Notes: generated by a model not told the origin, from the letters alone. DNA of 64,000 nucleotides from Stutzerimonas xanthomarina (GCF_003935375.1 NZ_RHQM01000017.1:1-64000); one strand, 5' to 3'. Shown: positions 50,451 through 59,125, counted from the stretch's first letter. Program-made: numbers and translations.

Positions 50451-52322
50451 TCATCGCTTGGCGGTCTTCTTCTCCCAATCCGGCAGCTTGAACACCCAGA
50501 AGGAACCACCCTGGGCGACCGGCTTGGTCAGTACGGCCATGTCGCCGCCCCACAGTGGCACGGCGCCGCCGTAACCGACCGTCACGCCGATGTACTGCTC
50601 GCCGTCCTGTTCCCAGGTGATCGGCGGGGAAATCACGCCGCTGCCGGTCTGGAATTTCCACAGCTCGTCACCGGTTTTGGCATTGAAGGCCTTGAAGTAG
50701 CCGTCGCTGGTGCCGGTGAATACCAGGTTGCCCTTGGTCGCCAGCACGCCGGCCCACAGCGGCAGCTTTTCCTTGTGTTCCCAGGCCACCTTGCCGGTGG
50801 TCGGGTCCATGGCGCGCAGGATGCCGACATGGTCGTCGTACATGCGCTTGATGCGGAAGCCCTGGCCGAGATAGGCCGAGCCCTTCTTGTAGCTGACTTC
50901 CTCGGTCCAGTAGTCCTCCTTCCAGTGGTTGGCGGGTACGTAGAACAGGCCGGTGTCCTGGCTGTAGGCCATGGGGTTCCAGTTCTTGCCGCCGAGGAAG
51001 GGTGGGGATACTTCGACCGACTTACCGTGCTTCTCGCCCGGCTCCGGTTTGGGTGGGCGCTGGCCCTCGTTCTCCACCGGTCGGCCGGTTTTCAGGTCGA
51101 TGTGGCTGGCCCAGGTGATGCCGTCGACGAAGGGGAAGGCGTTCTGCAGCTTGCCGTCTTTGCGGTCCACCACATAGAAGAAGCCGTTGCGGTCGGCGTG
51201 GGCCGTGGCCTTGACGGTCTTGCCGTTCTTGTCCTTGTAGTCGAACAGCACCAGCTCGTTGTTGCCGGAGAAGTCCCAGGCATCGTTCGGGGTGTGCTGG
51301 TAGAACCACTTCACCTCGCCGGTGCTCGGATCCACGCCGACCTGCCCGGAGGTGTAGAGGCTGTCGTAATCCTTCGGGTCGCCGCCATCGCTGGTGCGCT
51401 CCCAGCCGTTCCACGGGGCGGGGTTGCCGGCACCGACGATGATGGTGTTGGTCTCCGGGTCGAAGCTCGCACTCTGCCACGGCGCGCCGCCGCCCTGGCT
51501 CCAGGCTTCCTTCTTGCCGGTCGGGTGGTTGGGGTCGTCCGGCCAGGACGGCGCCTTGATGTCGCCGGTCGGCGTGCTGTCCTTGCCGTTGAGACGGCCC
51601 ATGTGGCCCTCGACGAAGGGGCGCATCCAGACTTCTTCGCCGGTATCCGGATCACGGGCGAACAGCTTGCCGACCACGCCGAACTCGTCGCCCGAGCTGC
51701 CGTGCACCAGCAGCACCTTGCCGGTCTTGGCATCTTTCACCAGCGTGGGTGCACCGGTCATGGTGTAGCCGGCGCCGTGATCGCCGAACTTCTTGTTCCA
51801 GACGACCTTGCCGGTGTCCTTGTTCAGCGCCACGACACGGGCGTCGAGAGTGCCGAAGTAGATCTTGTCACCGTAGATGGCGGCACCGCGGTTGACCACG
51901 TCGCAGCACGGGCGGATATCGTCGGGCAGGCGATGGGCGTAACTCCACAGGCGCTTGCCGGTCTTGGCATCGAGGGCGAAGACGCGTGAATAGGAGCCGG
52001 TCACGTAGATCACGCCGTCATGGACGATGGCCTGGGATTCCTGGCCGCGCTGTTTCTCGTCACCGAAGGAGAACGACCAGGCCGGGGTCAGCTTGAATAC
52101 GTTGTCTTCATTGACCTGTGCCAGCGGACTCCAGCGTTGCGCACTGGTGCCCATGCCGTATTGCAGGACGTTCTCGGTGGACAGGTGATCGTTGGCGATG
52201 TCTTCCCAGCTGACCGGCTTGGCCTGGGCGGCTGCGGCCAACGCGAGGCTGCCGGTCAGCGCCAGACATTGCACGGCAATGGCGAGGGGGCGTTTGCTGC
52301 CGGGGTGCGATCTTGTTGTCAT
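50451..52322 (-). CDS. pedE: PQQ-dependent alcohol dehydrogenase, Ca-type (PedE/ExaA)
   Basis: 623 aa, the length of P. aeruginosa ExaA. A periplasmic quinoprotein that oxidises ethanol and other primary alcohols and passes electrons to cytochrome c550. Signal peptide 1-34 (AAAAAQA). Eight W-motif blades; adjacent cysteines C139-C140 (DIRPCCDVVN) that form the vicinal disulfide; metal ligands E213, N300 and catalytic D350. Two residues after D350 is S352 (DAWDFSG), the Ca-type state; lanthanide enzymes have Asp there. ATG at 52322 follows AAGGGAAT. The tandem-dyad promoter upstream suggests PedR2-type activation. It is divergent from the cytochrome gene. Confidence 0.95.
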   Translation of the reverse strand: MTTRSHPGSKRPLAIAVQCLALTGSLALAAAAQAKPVSWEDIANDHLSTENVLQYGMGTSAQRWSPLAQVNEDNVFKLTPAWSFSFGDEKQRGQESQAIVHDGVIYVTGSYSRVFALDAKTGKRLWSYAHRLPDDIRPCCDVVNRGAAIYGDKIYFGTLDARVVALNKDTGKVVWNKKFGDHGAGYTMTGAPTLVKDAKTGKVLLVHGSSGDEFGVVGKLFARDPDTGEEVWMRPFVEGHMGRLNGKDSTPTGDIKAPSWPDDPNHPTGKKEAWSQGGGAPWQSASFDPETNTIIVGAGNPAPWNGWERTSDGGDPKDYDSLYTSGQVGVDPSTGEVKWFYQHTPNDAWDFSGNNELVLFDYKDKNGKTVKATAHADRNGFFYVVDRKDGKLQNAFPFVDGITWASHIDLKTGRPVENEGQRPPKPEPGEKHGKSVEVSPPFLGGKNWNPMAYSQDTGLFYVPANHWKEDYWTEEVSYKKGSAYLGQGFRIKRMYDDHVGILRAMDPTTGKVAWEHKEKLPLWAGVLATKGNLVFTGTSDGYFKAFNAKTGDELWKFQTGSGVISPPITWEQDGEQYIGVTVGYGGAVPLWGGDMAVLTKPVAQGGSFWVFKLPDWEKKTAKR

Positions 52323-52383
52323 GGTTGCGATTCCCTTGGTCGATTCGGACGAGGCCGCCGTATGCCGGTGGCCTGGCGATTCG

Positions 52384-52448
52384 ATTATTGGGAGCGCGCC
52401 ATGGGCGCCGACACGGAAAAGCTCCCGTCGATGCCGGGAATCCTTCCC
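52384..52448 (-). promoter_or_regulatory. Tandem-dyad promoter of pedE
   Basis: Read leftward: GGGAAGGATTCCC (52448-52436, perfect dyad), 9 bases, then GGGAGCTTTTCCG (52426-52414, 8 of 10 matches), a 22-bp period. TGTCGGC follows at once, and after 24 bases AATAATCG (-10 at 52389-52384). This is the same order, period and spacing as at the TonB receptor gene. The predicted transcript starts about 55 bases before the ATG. Confidence 0.75.
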
Positions 52449-52467
52449 GAACCCTGCTGATTTAGCC

Positions 52468-52521
52468 TTGCTACCTCTGGGGGGCAGGAGGCGGTAGCAA
52501 AACCCAGTACCAAGGGAGGAG
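52468..52521. promoter_or_regulatory. Inverted repeat and TACCAAGGGAGGAG element in the pedE/pedF region
   Basis: TTGCTACC (52468-52475) and GGTAGCAA (52493-52500) form a perfect 8-bp inverted repeat 17 bases apart. TACCAAGGGAGGAG (52508-52521) follows; the identical 14-mer is found at 57213-57226 before pedH. It lies 110 bases upstream of the cytochrome gene in its direction. A good candidate for AgmR/ErbR binding. Confidence 0.5.
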
Positions 52522-52631
52522 ATGCAGGCATCCAAAGCAGGATTCTGCCGATGCACCGACACGGCCAACATGACCACCATGCGCTCCGATGGGGCTGCCT
52601 TGCACAGGTTCTCGAATAGAGGGTGGTAGTC

Positions 52632-53069
52632 ATGAATAACAAGATCTTTTTGCGCTCACTGCTGGCAGCGGGTGTTCTCGGTATGTCCGGCCTGGTTCTG
52701 GCGCATGGCGACGTGACGCCGCAAGCGGTCAATACCAAGGGCCTGCCGCAACTCGGTGAAGAATGGCTGGACGAGAACCCCTATCGTGCGCCCAACGAGC
52801 ACCACGACCTGGCGGTCGAGATCGGTTCCTCCGCCTACAACCAGAACTGCGCGCGTTGCCACGGTCTGGAAGCCATTTCCGGCGGTATCGCCCCCGACCT
52901 GCGTGAGCTGGAAGCCAGCTACGATGGCGACGAGTGGTACAAGGAGCGCGTGATCAATGGCGCGGTCCGTGATGGTGCCGTGTACATGCCGCGCATGGCC
53001 GACACCCTCAGCCAGGAAGCGCTGTGGGCGATCCGGACCTATATCGAAAGCGAAGCGGCCAAGCAGTGA
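52632..53069 (+). CDS. pedF: Cytochrome c550, electron acceptor of PQQ dehydrogenase
   Basis: 145 aa with a signal peptide (1-24, LVLAHGD). One class I cytochrome c domain with heme motif CARCHG near residue 76 and a methionine ligand in VYMPRMADTLS near 120. It takes electrons from the quinoprotein and passes them to the respiratory chain. The ATG at 52632 follows GAGGGTGG; two upstream in-frame starts are less likely. It overlaps the next gene by one base and is divergent from pedE. Confidence 0.92.
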   Translation: MNNKIFLRSLLAAGVLGMSGLVLAHGDVTPQAVNTKGLPQLGEEWLDENPYRAPNEHHDLAVEIGSSAYNQNCARCHGLEAISGGIAPDLRELEASYDGDEWYKERVINGAVRDGAVYMPRMADTLSQEALWAIRTYIESEAAKQ

Positions 53070-53983
53070 TGAACGCCGTCCGGCTGGTTCTGTCGCTGTG
53101 GCTGGCACTGTGCTGCGCACTGGCGCAGGCGGATGTGGTCAAGGTGCGCGCCTTCGATGACATCATCGAATCCGGCGTGCTCAAGGTGGCGATGTACGAG
53201 AATTTCCCGCCGTACAGCTACCAGCAGGATGGCCAGCCGCGCGGTGTCGATGTGGAACTCGCACGCAAGCTCGCCGAAGGGCTGGACCTGAAACTGGAAG
53301 TGCTGTGGGTAACGCCGGACGAAACCCTCGACGACGACCTGCGCAACTTCATCTGGAAGGGCCACTACCTGCGGCCTGGTGTGCTGGCAGACGTGATGCT
53401 GCGTGTGCCCTACGACCGCGAGTTCGCCTACAAGCGCAACGAGCTGGGTGAAGTGATCAACGAGCTGGTGGTGATGTTCGCGCCCTACCAGCGCGAGCGC
53501 TGGCAGACCGCGTATGACGACCGCCGCATCGACGAGGTGCCGAGCGTGGCGGTCTTTCAATATCACCCGATTGGCGTCGAAGTGGACAGCGTGCCCTCGT
53601 TCTACCTGTCTTCGGTGTTCGAGGGTCGACTGGCGAAGCACACCCACCACTACCCGAGCATCCGCGAGGCATTCGCTGCGCTGCAGCAGGGCGAGGTGGA
53701 CGCCACCATGGCCATGCGCGCGGAGATCGAGTGGCTGCTCGAGCAGGCCGACGACAAGCACCTGAAGCTCGCCGAGAACGCTTACCCGAACATGGGCAAG
53801 CAGGTATGGGATCTTGGCATGGCGGTGCATGAATCCAACCGCCAACTGGCCTATGCGCTGGAAGAAGTGCTGGAGCCGCTGATTCTCGAAGGCGAGCTGG
53901 AAAAGCTCTACGCCAGCTACGGCTTGAGCTACGAGCTGCCCGGGTTGTACCAGGATGTGGAGAGCGACGTGGCCGGGCGCTGA
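53069..53983 (+). CDS. Quinoprotein-associated periplasmic substrate-binding protein
   Basis: 304 aa with a signal peptide (1-21, LAQAD). Family 3 solute-binding fold: LKVAMYENFPPYSYQQDGQPRGVDVELARKLAEGL opens lobe 1; lobe 2 includes FAALQQGEVDATMAMRAEIEWLLE. Such proteins (MoxJ/XoxJ-like in methylotrophs) accompany PQQ dehydrogenases and may help maturation rather than transport; no permease is adjacent. Its ATG overlaps the cytochrome stop codon, so the two are translationally coupled. Confidence 0.87.
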   Translation: MNAVRLVLSLWLALCCALAQADVVKVRAFDDIIESGVLKVAMYENFPPYSYQQDGQPRGVDVELARKLAEGLDLKLEVLWVTPDETLDDDLRNFIWKGHYLRPGVLADVMLRVPYDREFAYKRNELGEVINELVVMFAPYQRERWQTAYDDRRIDEVPSVAVFQYHPIGVEVDSVPSFYLSSVFEGRLAKHTHHYPSIREAFAALQQGEVDATMAMRAEIEWLLEQADDKHLKLAENAYPNMGKQVWDLGMAVHESNRQLAYALEEVLEPLILEGELEKLYASYGLSYELPGLYQDVESDVAGR

Positions 53984-54033
53984 CCGGTTGCGCCATGCCG
54001 ATCCCGCTGCGGATCGCTGTTCGAGGAGTCGAC

Positions 54034-54780
54034 ATGAGCGTCCGAGTCTTGCTGCTGCTGATGGTCTTTCACGCGCCGAGCGCCCTGGCGGCGGAGGCCG
54101 ATCCGCTGCAATCGGTGATGTGGGAATACCACCACAAGGGCTTGCTCAACAGCGAGCCCTATGTGTTCGACGAGCGCGTAAAGGTCCAGGTGCCGCCATT
54201 CGCCGAGGATTCGCGACAGGTGCCGGTGCACATCGATGCCAGAGCCCTCGGTGACGAGGTGGTGCGTATCGAGGCCTGGGCCGACCTCAATCCCATTCCA
54301 CGGATTTTTACCTTCACGCCCGGCGAGCAGGTCGTGCCGTTGGTCGCCATCCGCATACGCGTGGAACAGGCAACACCGATCCGTGCGGCGGTGCTGACCC
54401 GTGATGGCGTCTGGCACATCGGTTCGGCCAAGGTCGATGCTGCCGGTGGCGGCTGTACGGCGCCGAGCGTGGTGCGTGCCCAGCCAGGCTGGGAAGACCG
54501 CCTCGGTGAGGTCATCGGTGGGCGCTTCGCCCGCGGCGATTTCAGTCGTTTGCGCCTGCAGGTCTCCCATCCGATGGATAACGGCCTGGTCGGCGGCATT
54601 CCCGAATTCTTTCTCAACCAGGCCGAGTTGCGCGATGCCGACGGTCAGGTCCTGGCGGAACTGGAACTGTATCCGGCGGTCGCCGAAAACCCGAGTCTGA
54701 GCCTGGAAGTGAAGGGCGCGCAGGACACCCGCCTGTGGCTGCGTGACAACAACGGCAACGAGTTCGAAGCCGCGCTCTGA
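54034..54780 (+). CDS. Quinoprotein-associated SoxYZ-like carrier
   Basis: 248 aa with a signal peptide (1-21, ALAAEAD). The N-terminal half resembles SoxY and ends with AGGGCTAPS near residue 150, equivalent to the swinging-arm cysteine of SoxY; the C-terminal half (about 160-248; VSHPMDNGLVGGIPEFFLNQAEL, with the SoxZ-type P-M-D/E-x-G motif) resembles SoxZ. Such fused carriers are known next to PQQ dehydrogenases and are thought to form a relay with the metallohydrolase encoded next. AGGAG lies ahead of the ATG. What the cysteine carries is unknown. Confidence 0.88.
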   Translation: MSVRVLLLLMVFHAPSALAAEADPLQSVMWEYHHKGLLNSEPYVFDERVKVQVPPFAEDSRQVPVHIDARALGDEVVRIEAWADLNPIPRIFTFTPGEQVVPLVAIRIRVEQATPIRAAVLTRDGVWHIGSAKVDAAGGGCTAPSVVRAQPGWEDRLGEVIGGRFARGDFSRLRLQVSHPMDNGLVGGIPEFFLNQAELRDADGQVLAELELYPAVAENPSLSLEVKGAQDTRLWLRDNNGNEFEAAL

Positions 54781-54833
54781 GCTGACCAGCCCGCGTTTTC
54801 TCCGAGAGCCAGCAACCAAGCCAAGGAGGCGTC

Positions 54834-55763
54834 ATGCGCCTGTTGCTCCTGATGTTCGCGTTCTGTCTGACCCTGCCCGCATACGCCGAGCTGCGTTACA
54901 CGCTGCAGCCGCGGCAGATTGCCGATGACGTGTGGCTGCTGGAAGGATCGACCGACAACTTCGACAAGGCCAACGGCGGCAATATCGTCAACACCGGCTT
55001 CATCGTCACCGAGGCCGGTGTGGTGGTGATCGACAGCGGCCCGTCGCGGCGTTATGGCGAGGCGATGCGCGCGGCCATCGCGAGCGTTACCGATCGCCCG
55101 GTCATCAAGCTGCTGCTGACCCATCATCACCCCGACCATGTACTGGGCAACCAGGCCTTTGCCGACGTGCCCATCGCTGCGCTCGCTGGCACGACCGATC
55201 TGTTGCGCGAGCAGGGCAACGCCATGGCCGAGAACATGTACCGCCTGGTAGGTGACTGGATGCGCGGTACGGAGGTGGTGCTGCCATCCGAGACCCTGGC
55301 GCCCGGCACGCTGGAGATCGGCGGGCGCTCCCTGCGCCTGCTCGCCCTGCGCGGTCACACCGGTGCCGATCTGGCCATTCTCGACGAAAGCAGTGGCGTG
55401 CTTTTCGCCGGCGACATCCTGTTCTACCAACGCGCGCTGACCACGCCCAACAGCCCAGGCCTGGATGTCTGGCTGGAAGACCTCGATACCCTAGAGGCGC
55501 TGCCCTGGAAACGCCTGGTCGCTGGCCATGGCCCGGTGGCCGATGATGCCGAGCCGTTCGTGCAGATGCGCGACTACCTCGGCTGGCTGGACGGCTTGTT
55601 GCGAGAAGCCGCCAACGGCGGGGCGGACATGAACGAGGTGATCCAGAGCCCGATTCCCGAGCGCTTCGCCGGCATCAGCCTGACCCGCTATGAGCTGATC
55701 CGTAGCGTCAGCCATCTGTATCCGCGCTATGAAGCGATGGCGCTGCAGCGCGTCGACGAGTGA
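54834..55763 (+). CDS. Quinoprotein relay metallo-beta-lactamase-fold hydrolase
   Basis: 309 aa with a signal peptide (1-18, PAYAE). Zinc-binding motif LLTHHHPDHVLGNQAF (H-x-H-x-D-H) near residue 95-110, further ligands LRGHTGADLAIL and VAGHGPVADD. It follows the SoxYZ-like carrier by 53 bases, and this pair recurs in PQQ loci. It may hydrolyse a thioester or persulfide on the carrier; that is inference from the SoxB/SoxYZ analogy. Confidence 0.88.
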   Translation: MRLLLLMFAFCLTLPAYAELRYTLQPRQIADDVWLLEGSTDNFDKANGGNIVNTGFIVTEAGVVVIDSGPSRRYGEAMRAAIASVTDRPVIKLLLTHHHPDHVLGNQAFADVPIAALAGTTDLLREQGNAMAENMYRLVGDWMRGTEVVLPSETLAPGTLEIGGRSLRLLALRGHTGADLAILDESSGVLFAGDILFYQRALTTPNSPGLDVWLEDLDTLEALPWKRLVAGHGPVADDAEPFVQMRDYLGWLDGLLREAANGGADMNEVIQSPIPERFAGISLTRYELIRSVSHLYPRYEAMALQRVDE

Positions 55764-55784
55764 AGGCGCGCCCGCGGCGCGCCT
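55764..55784. terminator. Bidirectional hairpin between convergent genes
   Basis: A perfect 9-bp stem AGGCGCGCC-CGC-GGCGCGCCT directly after the hydrolase stop codon, between converging genes. Confidence 0.65.
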
Positions 55785-55815
55785 ATTGGTGTTCCACTCC
55801 AGTCGCTGCATCCGG

Positions 55816-57054
55816 TCACTGCAGCTGTAGCTGATCGCCGCGCTCCTGCTGCCAGTCGTCCAGGCTAGGCGCGGCTTCCTCGCCATCCATGCGATGGATG
55901 ATGGTGAAGTAGTCCTGCTTGAAGCGATCCTGCATGATCTCGCTGCGATCGCGAACCCGTACCGCGTAGATGCTCTGGACGTTCTGGTGGTCGAAGTCGC
56001 GCCAGTACTGCTCGTCCTTCAACAGGCTGTAGCGATGGTTCTCCAGCGCGGTGATGACGGCTTCGCTATCCAGTCGGCCCGCCCGCCGCACGGCATCGGC
56101 CCACTGCCGGACGATGCCGTAGGCCGACGCCGCGGTGCTGCCGGGGTAGGCCTGATGCAAGGCGATGTAGCGCTCGACGAACGCCTGACCGGTTTCGCTT
56201 TTCTCGCGCTGCGGTACCCGCCAGGTCCAGGCTTCGGTGCCGATCACGTTTTCCATCACCAGCGGTCCGGCTTGCTCGACGATGCTCTGGTTGAGGTTGG
56301 GGGCGATGATCTGCATGCGCTTGCCCAGCTCCAGGGTGTGCGCCAGGCGCATGGTCTGCACCAGATCCTGGCCGAGCAGAACGATCACCAGCACATCTGC
56401 ATCACTGGCGGCAGCCTTCTGCAATGCGCTCAGGTAGTCGTCGCGGCGGGCACCTCGCGCGGCGATCTTCGAGTAGCCGTGGCGGGCGCGGTCGCGGCTC
56501 TTGGTCGCTTCACGCAGGGCCTGCTCCATGCTGTGGCCCCAGGCATCGTCGAGGCTGATGTAGTGGTAGCGGCGATTGGGCATGTGCCAGCTGAGGTACT
56601 CGCCGAGTACCCGCGCGCTCATCCAGGCACTGTTGGATTCGCGGAATAGATGCCGATGGCCGTCTCGTCCGGTGATCTCGTTGGCGTAGCCGAGGGTGGG
56701 GAAGTACAGCAGTCCGAGTTCGCGTGCGCGCTGGCCGGCGCTCATCGCCTCTTCGCTGTTGGCGCCGCCGAATATCATCGCTGCGCCCTGTTTGGCGAAA
56801 CGGTCGACGTTGGCACGCGCCTTTTCCGCGCGCGCTGCCGAATTCAGGCTGACCAGCTCCAGGCGTCGGCCGAGCAAGCCGCCACTCTGATTGATCTGGT
56901 CGACGGCGAGCAGGGCGCCACGGCGCAGCTCCAGACCTTCGGACTTGTAGTTGCCGGTGCTCGGGTAATTGAGACCCAGACGGATCGGTTCGGCCGCATG
57001 GGCGCTTTGTAGTGTGAAGACGAGGAAGGCGATGATCAGGGTAGGGCGAAGCAT
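55816..57054 (-). CDS. Urea/amide-type ABC substrate-binding protein, orphan
   Basis: 412 aa with a signal peptide (1-20, SAHAAE). Type I periplasmic-binding fold of the urea/amide/branched-chain class: IRLGLNYPSTGNYKSEGLELRRGALLAVDQINQSGGLLGRRLELV, then FGGANSEEAMSAGQRARELGLLYFPT. No permease or ATPase genes are beside it. AAGGAT precedes the ATG at 57054. It is divergent from pedH, sharing a 279-base control region. It may serve as a sensor, a chaperone, or a partner of the ABC system 20 kb away. Confidence 0.83.
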   Translation of the reverse strand: MLRPTLIIAFLVFTLQSAHAAEPIRLGLNYPSTGNYKSEGLELRRGALLAVDQINQSGGLLGRRLELVSLNSAARAEKARANVDRFAKQGAAMIFGGANSEEAMSAGQRARELGLLYFPTLGYANEITGRDGHRHLFRESNSAWMSARVLGEYLSWHMPNRRYHYISLDDAWGHSMEQALREATKSRDRARHGYSKIAARGARRDDYLSALQKAAASDADVLVIVLLGQDLVQTMRLAHTLELGKRMQIIAPNLNQSIVEQAGPLVMENVIGTEAWTWRVPQREKSETGQAFVERYIALHQAYPGSTAASAYGIVRQWADAVRRAGRLDSEAVITALENHRYSLLKDEQYWRDFDHQNVQSIYAVRVRDRSEIMQDRFKQDYFTIIHRMDGEEAAPSLDDWQQERGDQLQLQ

Positions 57055-57212
57055 GGCTCTTATCCTTCTGAGCGAGGGGGCATCCGTTTTAGGGGGTAGG
57101 GTGGGCCCGGCGGAATTGTCTTTTCCGGCCGAATAGGTGCGACTTTCGGTGCCGCCCGGCATTGGCAGCGGGCGGAATCACGCGTCTTTCGTGGCCTGCG
57201 GCGGCGTATTGC

Positions 57213-57226
57213 TACCAAGGGAGGAG
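57213..57226 (+). promoter_or_regulatory. TACCAAGGGAGGAG element upstream of pedH
   Basis: Identical in 14 of 14 bases to 52508-52521 before the cytochrome gene, and at nearly the same distance from the start codon (121 versus 124 bases). CGGTACTG at 57233-57240 gives a possible inverted partner (TACC/GGTA). Confidence 0.5.
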
Positions 57227-57286
57227 GAAAATCGGTACTGCGGGCAATTGTTGGCGAGGCGGTGCAAACCAAGAATCAACAACAGA

Positions 57287-57303
57287 CCGGGAAAATTTCC
57301 CGG
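57287..57303. promoter_or_regulatory. Single GGGAA-N3-TTCCC dyad at the pedH start region
   Basis: CCGGGAAAATTTCCCGG, a palindrome except for its central base, containing GGGAAAATTTCCC (57289-57301). It ends 30 bases before the pedH ATG. A possible promoter TTGTTG-N17-AAGAAT (57248-57276) would place the dyad just after the transcription start, a repressor position. Confidence 0.65.
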
Positions 57304-57333
57304 CATAACAATGAACCCGCAGAGGTAGCCGCA

Positions 57334-59109
57334 ATGAAGCACACCGGTCTTCGCAAGCCCTTCGCCTTGACGGCGCTATGCGCCGCGGTGGCGATGTCCA
57401 GCCTGCACGCCTGGGCCGTAACCGACCAGGAAATCCTCAACGATGCCAAATCCACCGATCAGATCGTCACCAACGGTCTGGGTTTGCAGGGCCAGCGCTA
57501 CAGTACGCTGGACACGTTGAATACCAATAACATCAATCAGTTGCGACCGGTTTGGGGCTTCTCTCTCGGCGGTGAAAAGCAGCGCGGTCAGGAAGCGCAG
57601 CCGCTGATCAAGGACGGCGTGATGTACATCACCGGCTCCTACTCGCGTGTATATGCACTGGACGCCCGTACCGGCAAGGAACTGTGGCAGTACGATGCGC
57701 GCCTGCCCGACGGCATCATGCCGTGCTGTGACGTGATCAACCGTGGTGTCGCGCTGTATGGCGATCTGGTGATCTTCGGCACCCTGGATGCCAAGCTGGT
57801 CGCCCTGAACAAGGACACCGGCAAGGTGGTCTGGAAGAAGACTGTCGCCGACTACAAGGCCGGTTACTCGCTGACCGCCGCGCCGCTGGTGGTGAATGGC
57901 AAGCTGATCACCGGCGTCTCCGGTGGTGAGTTCGGCGTGGTCGGTAAGATCGAAGCCTACGACGCGAAAAACGGTGAACTGCTGTGGACCCGCCCGACCG
58001 TGGAAGGCCACATGGGTTACGTCTGGAAGGACGGCAAGAAGGTCGAGAGCGGTATCTCCGGAGGCGAAGCCGGCAAGACCTGGCCGGGCGACCTGTGGAA
58101 GACCGGCGGTGCCGCTCCGTGGCTGGGCGGCTACTACGATCCGGACACCGACTCGCTGCTGTTCGGTACCGGTAACCCGGCGCCGTGGAACTCGCACCTG
58201 CGCCCTGGCGACAACCTGTACTCGTCCTCGCGTCTGGCGCTGGACCCGAATGACGGCTCGATCAAGTGGCACTTCCAGTCCACCCCGCATGACGGCTGGG
58301 ACTTCGACGGTGTCAACGAGCTGATCTCCTTCGACTACAAGGACGGCGGCAAGACCATCAAGGCTGCCGGCACCGCAGACCGTAACGGCTTCTTCTACGT
58401 GCTCGATCGCACCAACGGCAAGTTCATCCGTGGCTTCCCGTTCGTTGACAAGATCACCTGGGCCAAGGGCCTGGACAAGAACGGCCGTCCGATCTACGAC
58501 GAAGCCCACCGCCCGGGCAATCCTGCCGACGCGGACAAGGGCAAGTCGGTGTTCGTCGCACCGTCCTTCCTCGGTGGCAAGAACTGGATGCCCATGGCCT
58601 ACAGCCAGGACACCGGCCTGTTCTACGTGCCGTCCAACGAGTGGGGCATGGACATCTGGAACGAAGGCGTATCCTACAAGAAGGGTGCCGCCTACCTGGG
58701 TGCTGGCTTCACCATCAAGCCGCTCAACGACGACTTCATCGGTGTGCTGCGCGCAATCGATCCGAAGACCGGCAAGGAAGTGTGGCGCTACAACAACTAC
58801 GCTCCGCTGTGGGGCGGCGTGTTGGCCACCAAGGGCAATCTGGTATTCACCGGCAACCCTGAGGGCTACCTGATGGCCTTCGACGCCAAGACCGGCAAGA
58901 AGGTCTACGAGTTCAACACCGGCTCGGGCGTCATCGGTTCTCCGGTCACCTGGGAAATGGATGGCGAGCAGTACGTTTCCGTTCTCTCCGGCTGGGGTGG
59001 TGCGGTACCGCTGTGGGGCGGCGAGGTCGCCAAGCGCGTGAAGGACTTCAACCAGGGCGGTATGGTCTGGACCTTCAAGCTGCCGAAGGATCTGGTCGCC
59101 GAGCGCTGA
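57334..59109 (+). CDS. pedH: PQQ-dependent alcohol dehydrogenase, lanthanide-type (PedH)
   Basis: 591 aa periplasmic quinoprotein with a signal peptide (1-28, LHAWAV). Vicinal disulfide C131-C132 (IMPCCDVIN); metal ligands E199, N281, catalytic D323, and the extra D325 two residues later (DGWDFDG), the marker of lanthanide-dependent enzymes. The numbering I obtain equals that known for P. putida PedH. It oxidises primary alcohols and aldehydes using a rare-earth ion with PQQ. AGAGG lies before the ATG at 57334. Single-gene unit with strong terminators; a dyad near its start suggests repression by the PedR2-type regulator. Confidence 0.95.
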   Translation: MKHTGLRKPFALTALCAAVAMSSLHAWAVTDQEILNDAKSTDQIVTNGLGLQGQRYSTLDTLNTNNINQLRPVWGFSLGGEKQRGQEAQPLIKDGVMYITGSYSRVYALDARTGKELWQYDARLPDGIMPCCDVINRGVALYGDLVIFGTLDAKLVALNKDTGKVVWKKTVADYKAGYSLTAAPLVVNGKLITGVSGGEFGVVGKIEAYDAKNGELLWTRPTVEGHMGYVWKDGKKVESGISGGEAGKTWPGDLWKTGGAAPWLGGYYDPDTDSLLFGTGNPAPWNSHLRPGDNLYSSSRLALDPNDGSIKWHFQSTPHDGWDFDGVNELISFDYKDGGKTIKAAGTADRNGFFYVLDRTNGKFIRGFPFVDKITWAKGLDKNGRPIYDEAHRPGNPADADKGKSVFVAPSFLGGKNWMPMAYSQDTGLFYVPSNEWGMDIWNEGVSYKKGAAYLGAGFTIKPLNDDFIGVLRAIDPKTGKEVWRYNNYAPLWGGVLATKGNLVFTGNPEGYLMAFDAKTGKKVYEFNTGSGVIGSPVTWEMDGEQYVSVLSGWGGAVPLWGGEVAKRVKDFNQGGMVWTFKLPKDLVAER

Positions 59110-59125
59110 TCAGCCTGCGTGACGC

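Noticed and set aside
53039-53845. Minus-strand frame over the cytochrome and binding-protein genes
   Set aside because: His-rich antisense of two genes with clear signal peptides and motifs; not a separate gene.
38317-57240. TACCAAGG elements as an insertion-sequence end or REP family
   Set aside because: The copies are short, lie only in intergenic promoter regions, and have no flanking duplications or transposase.
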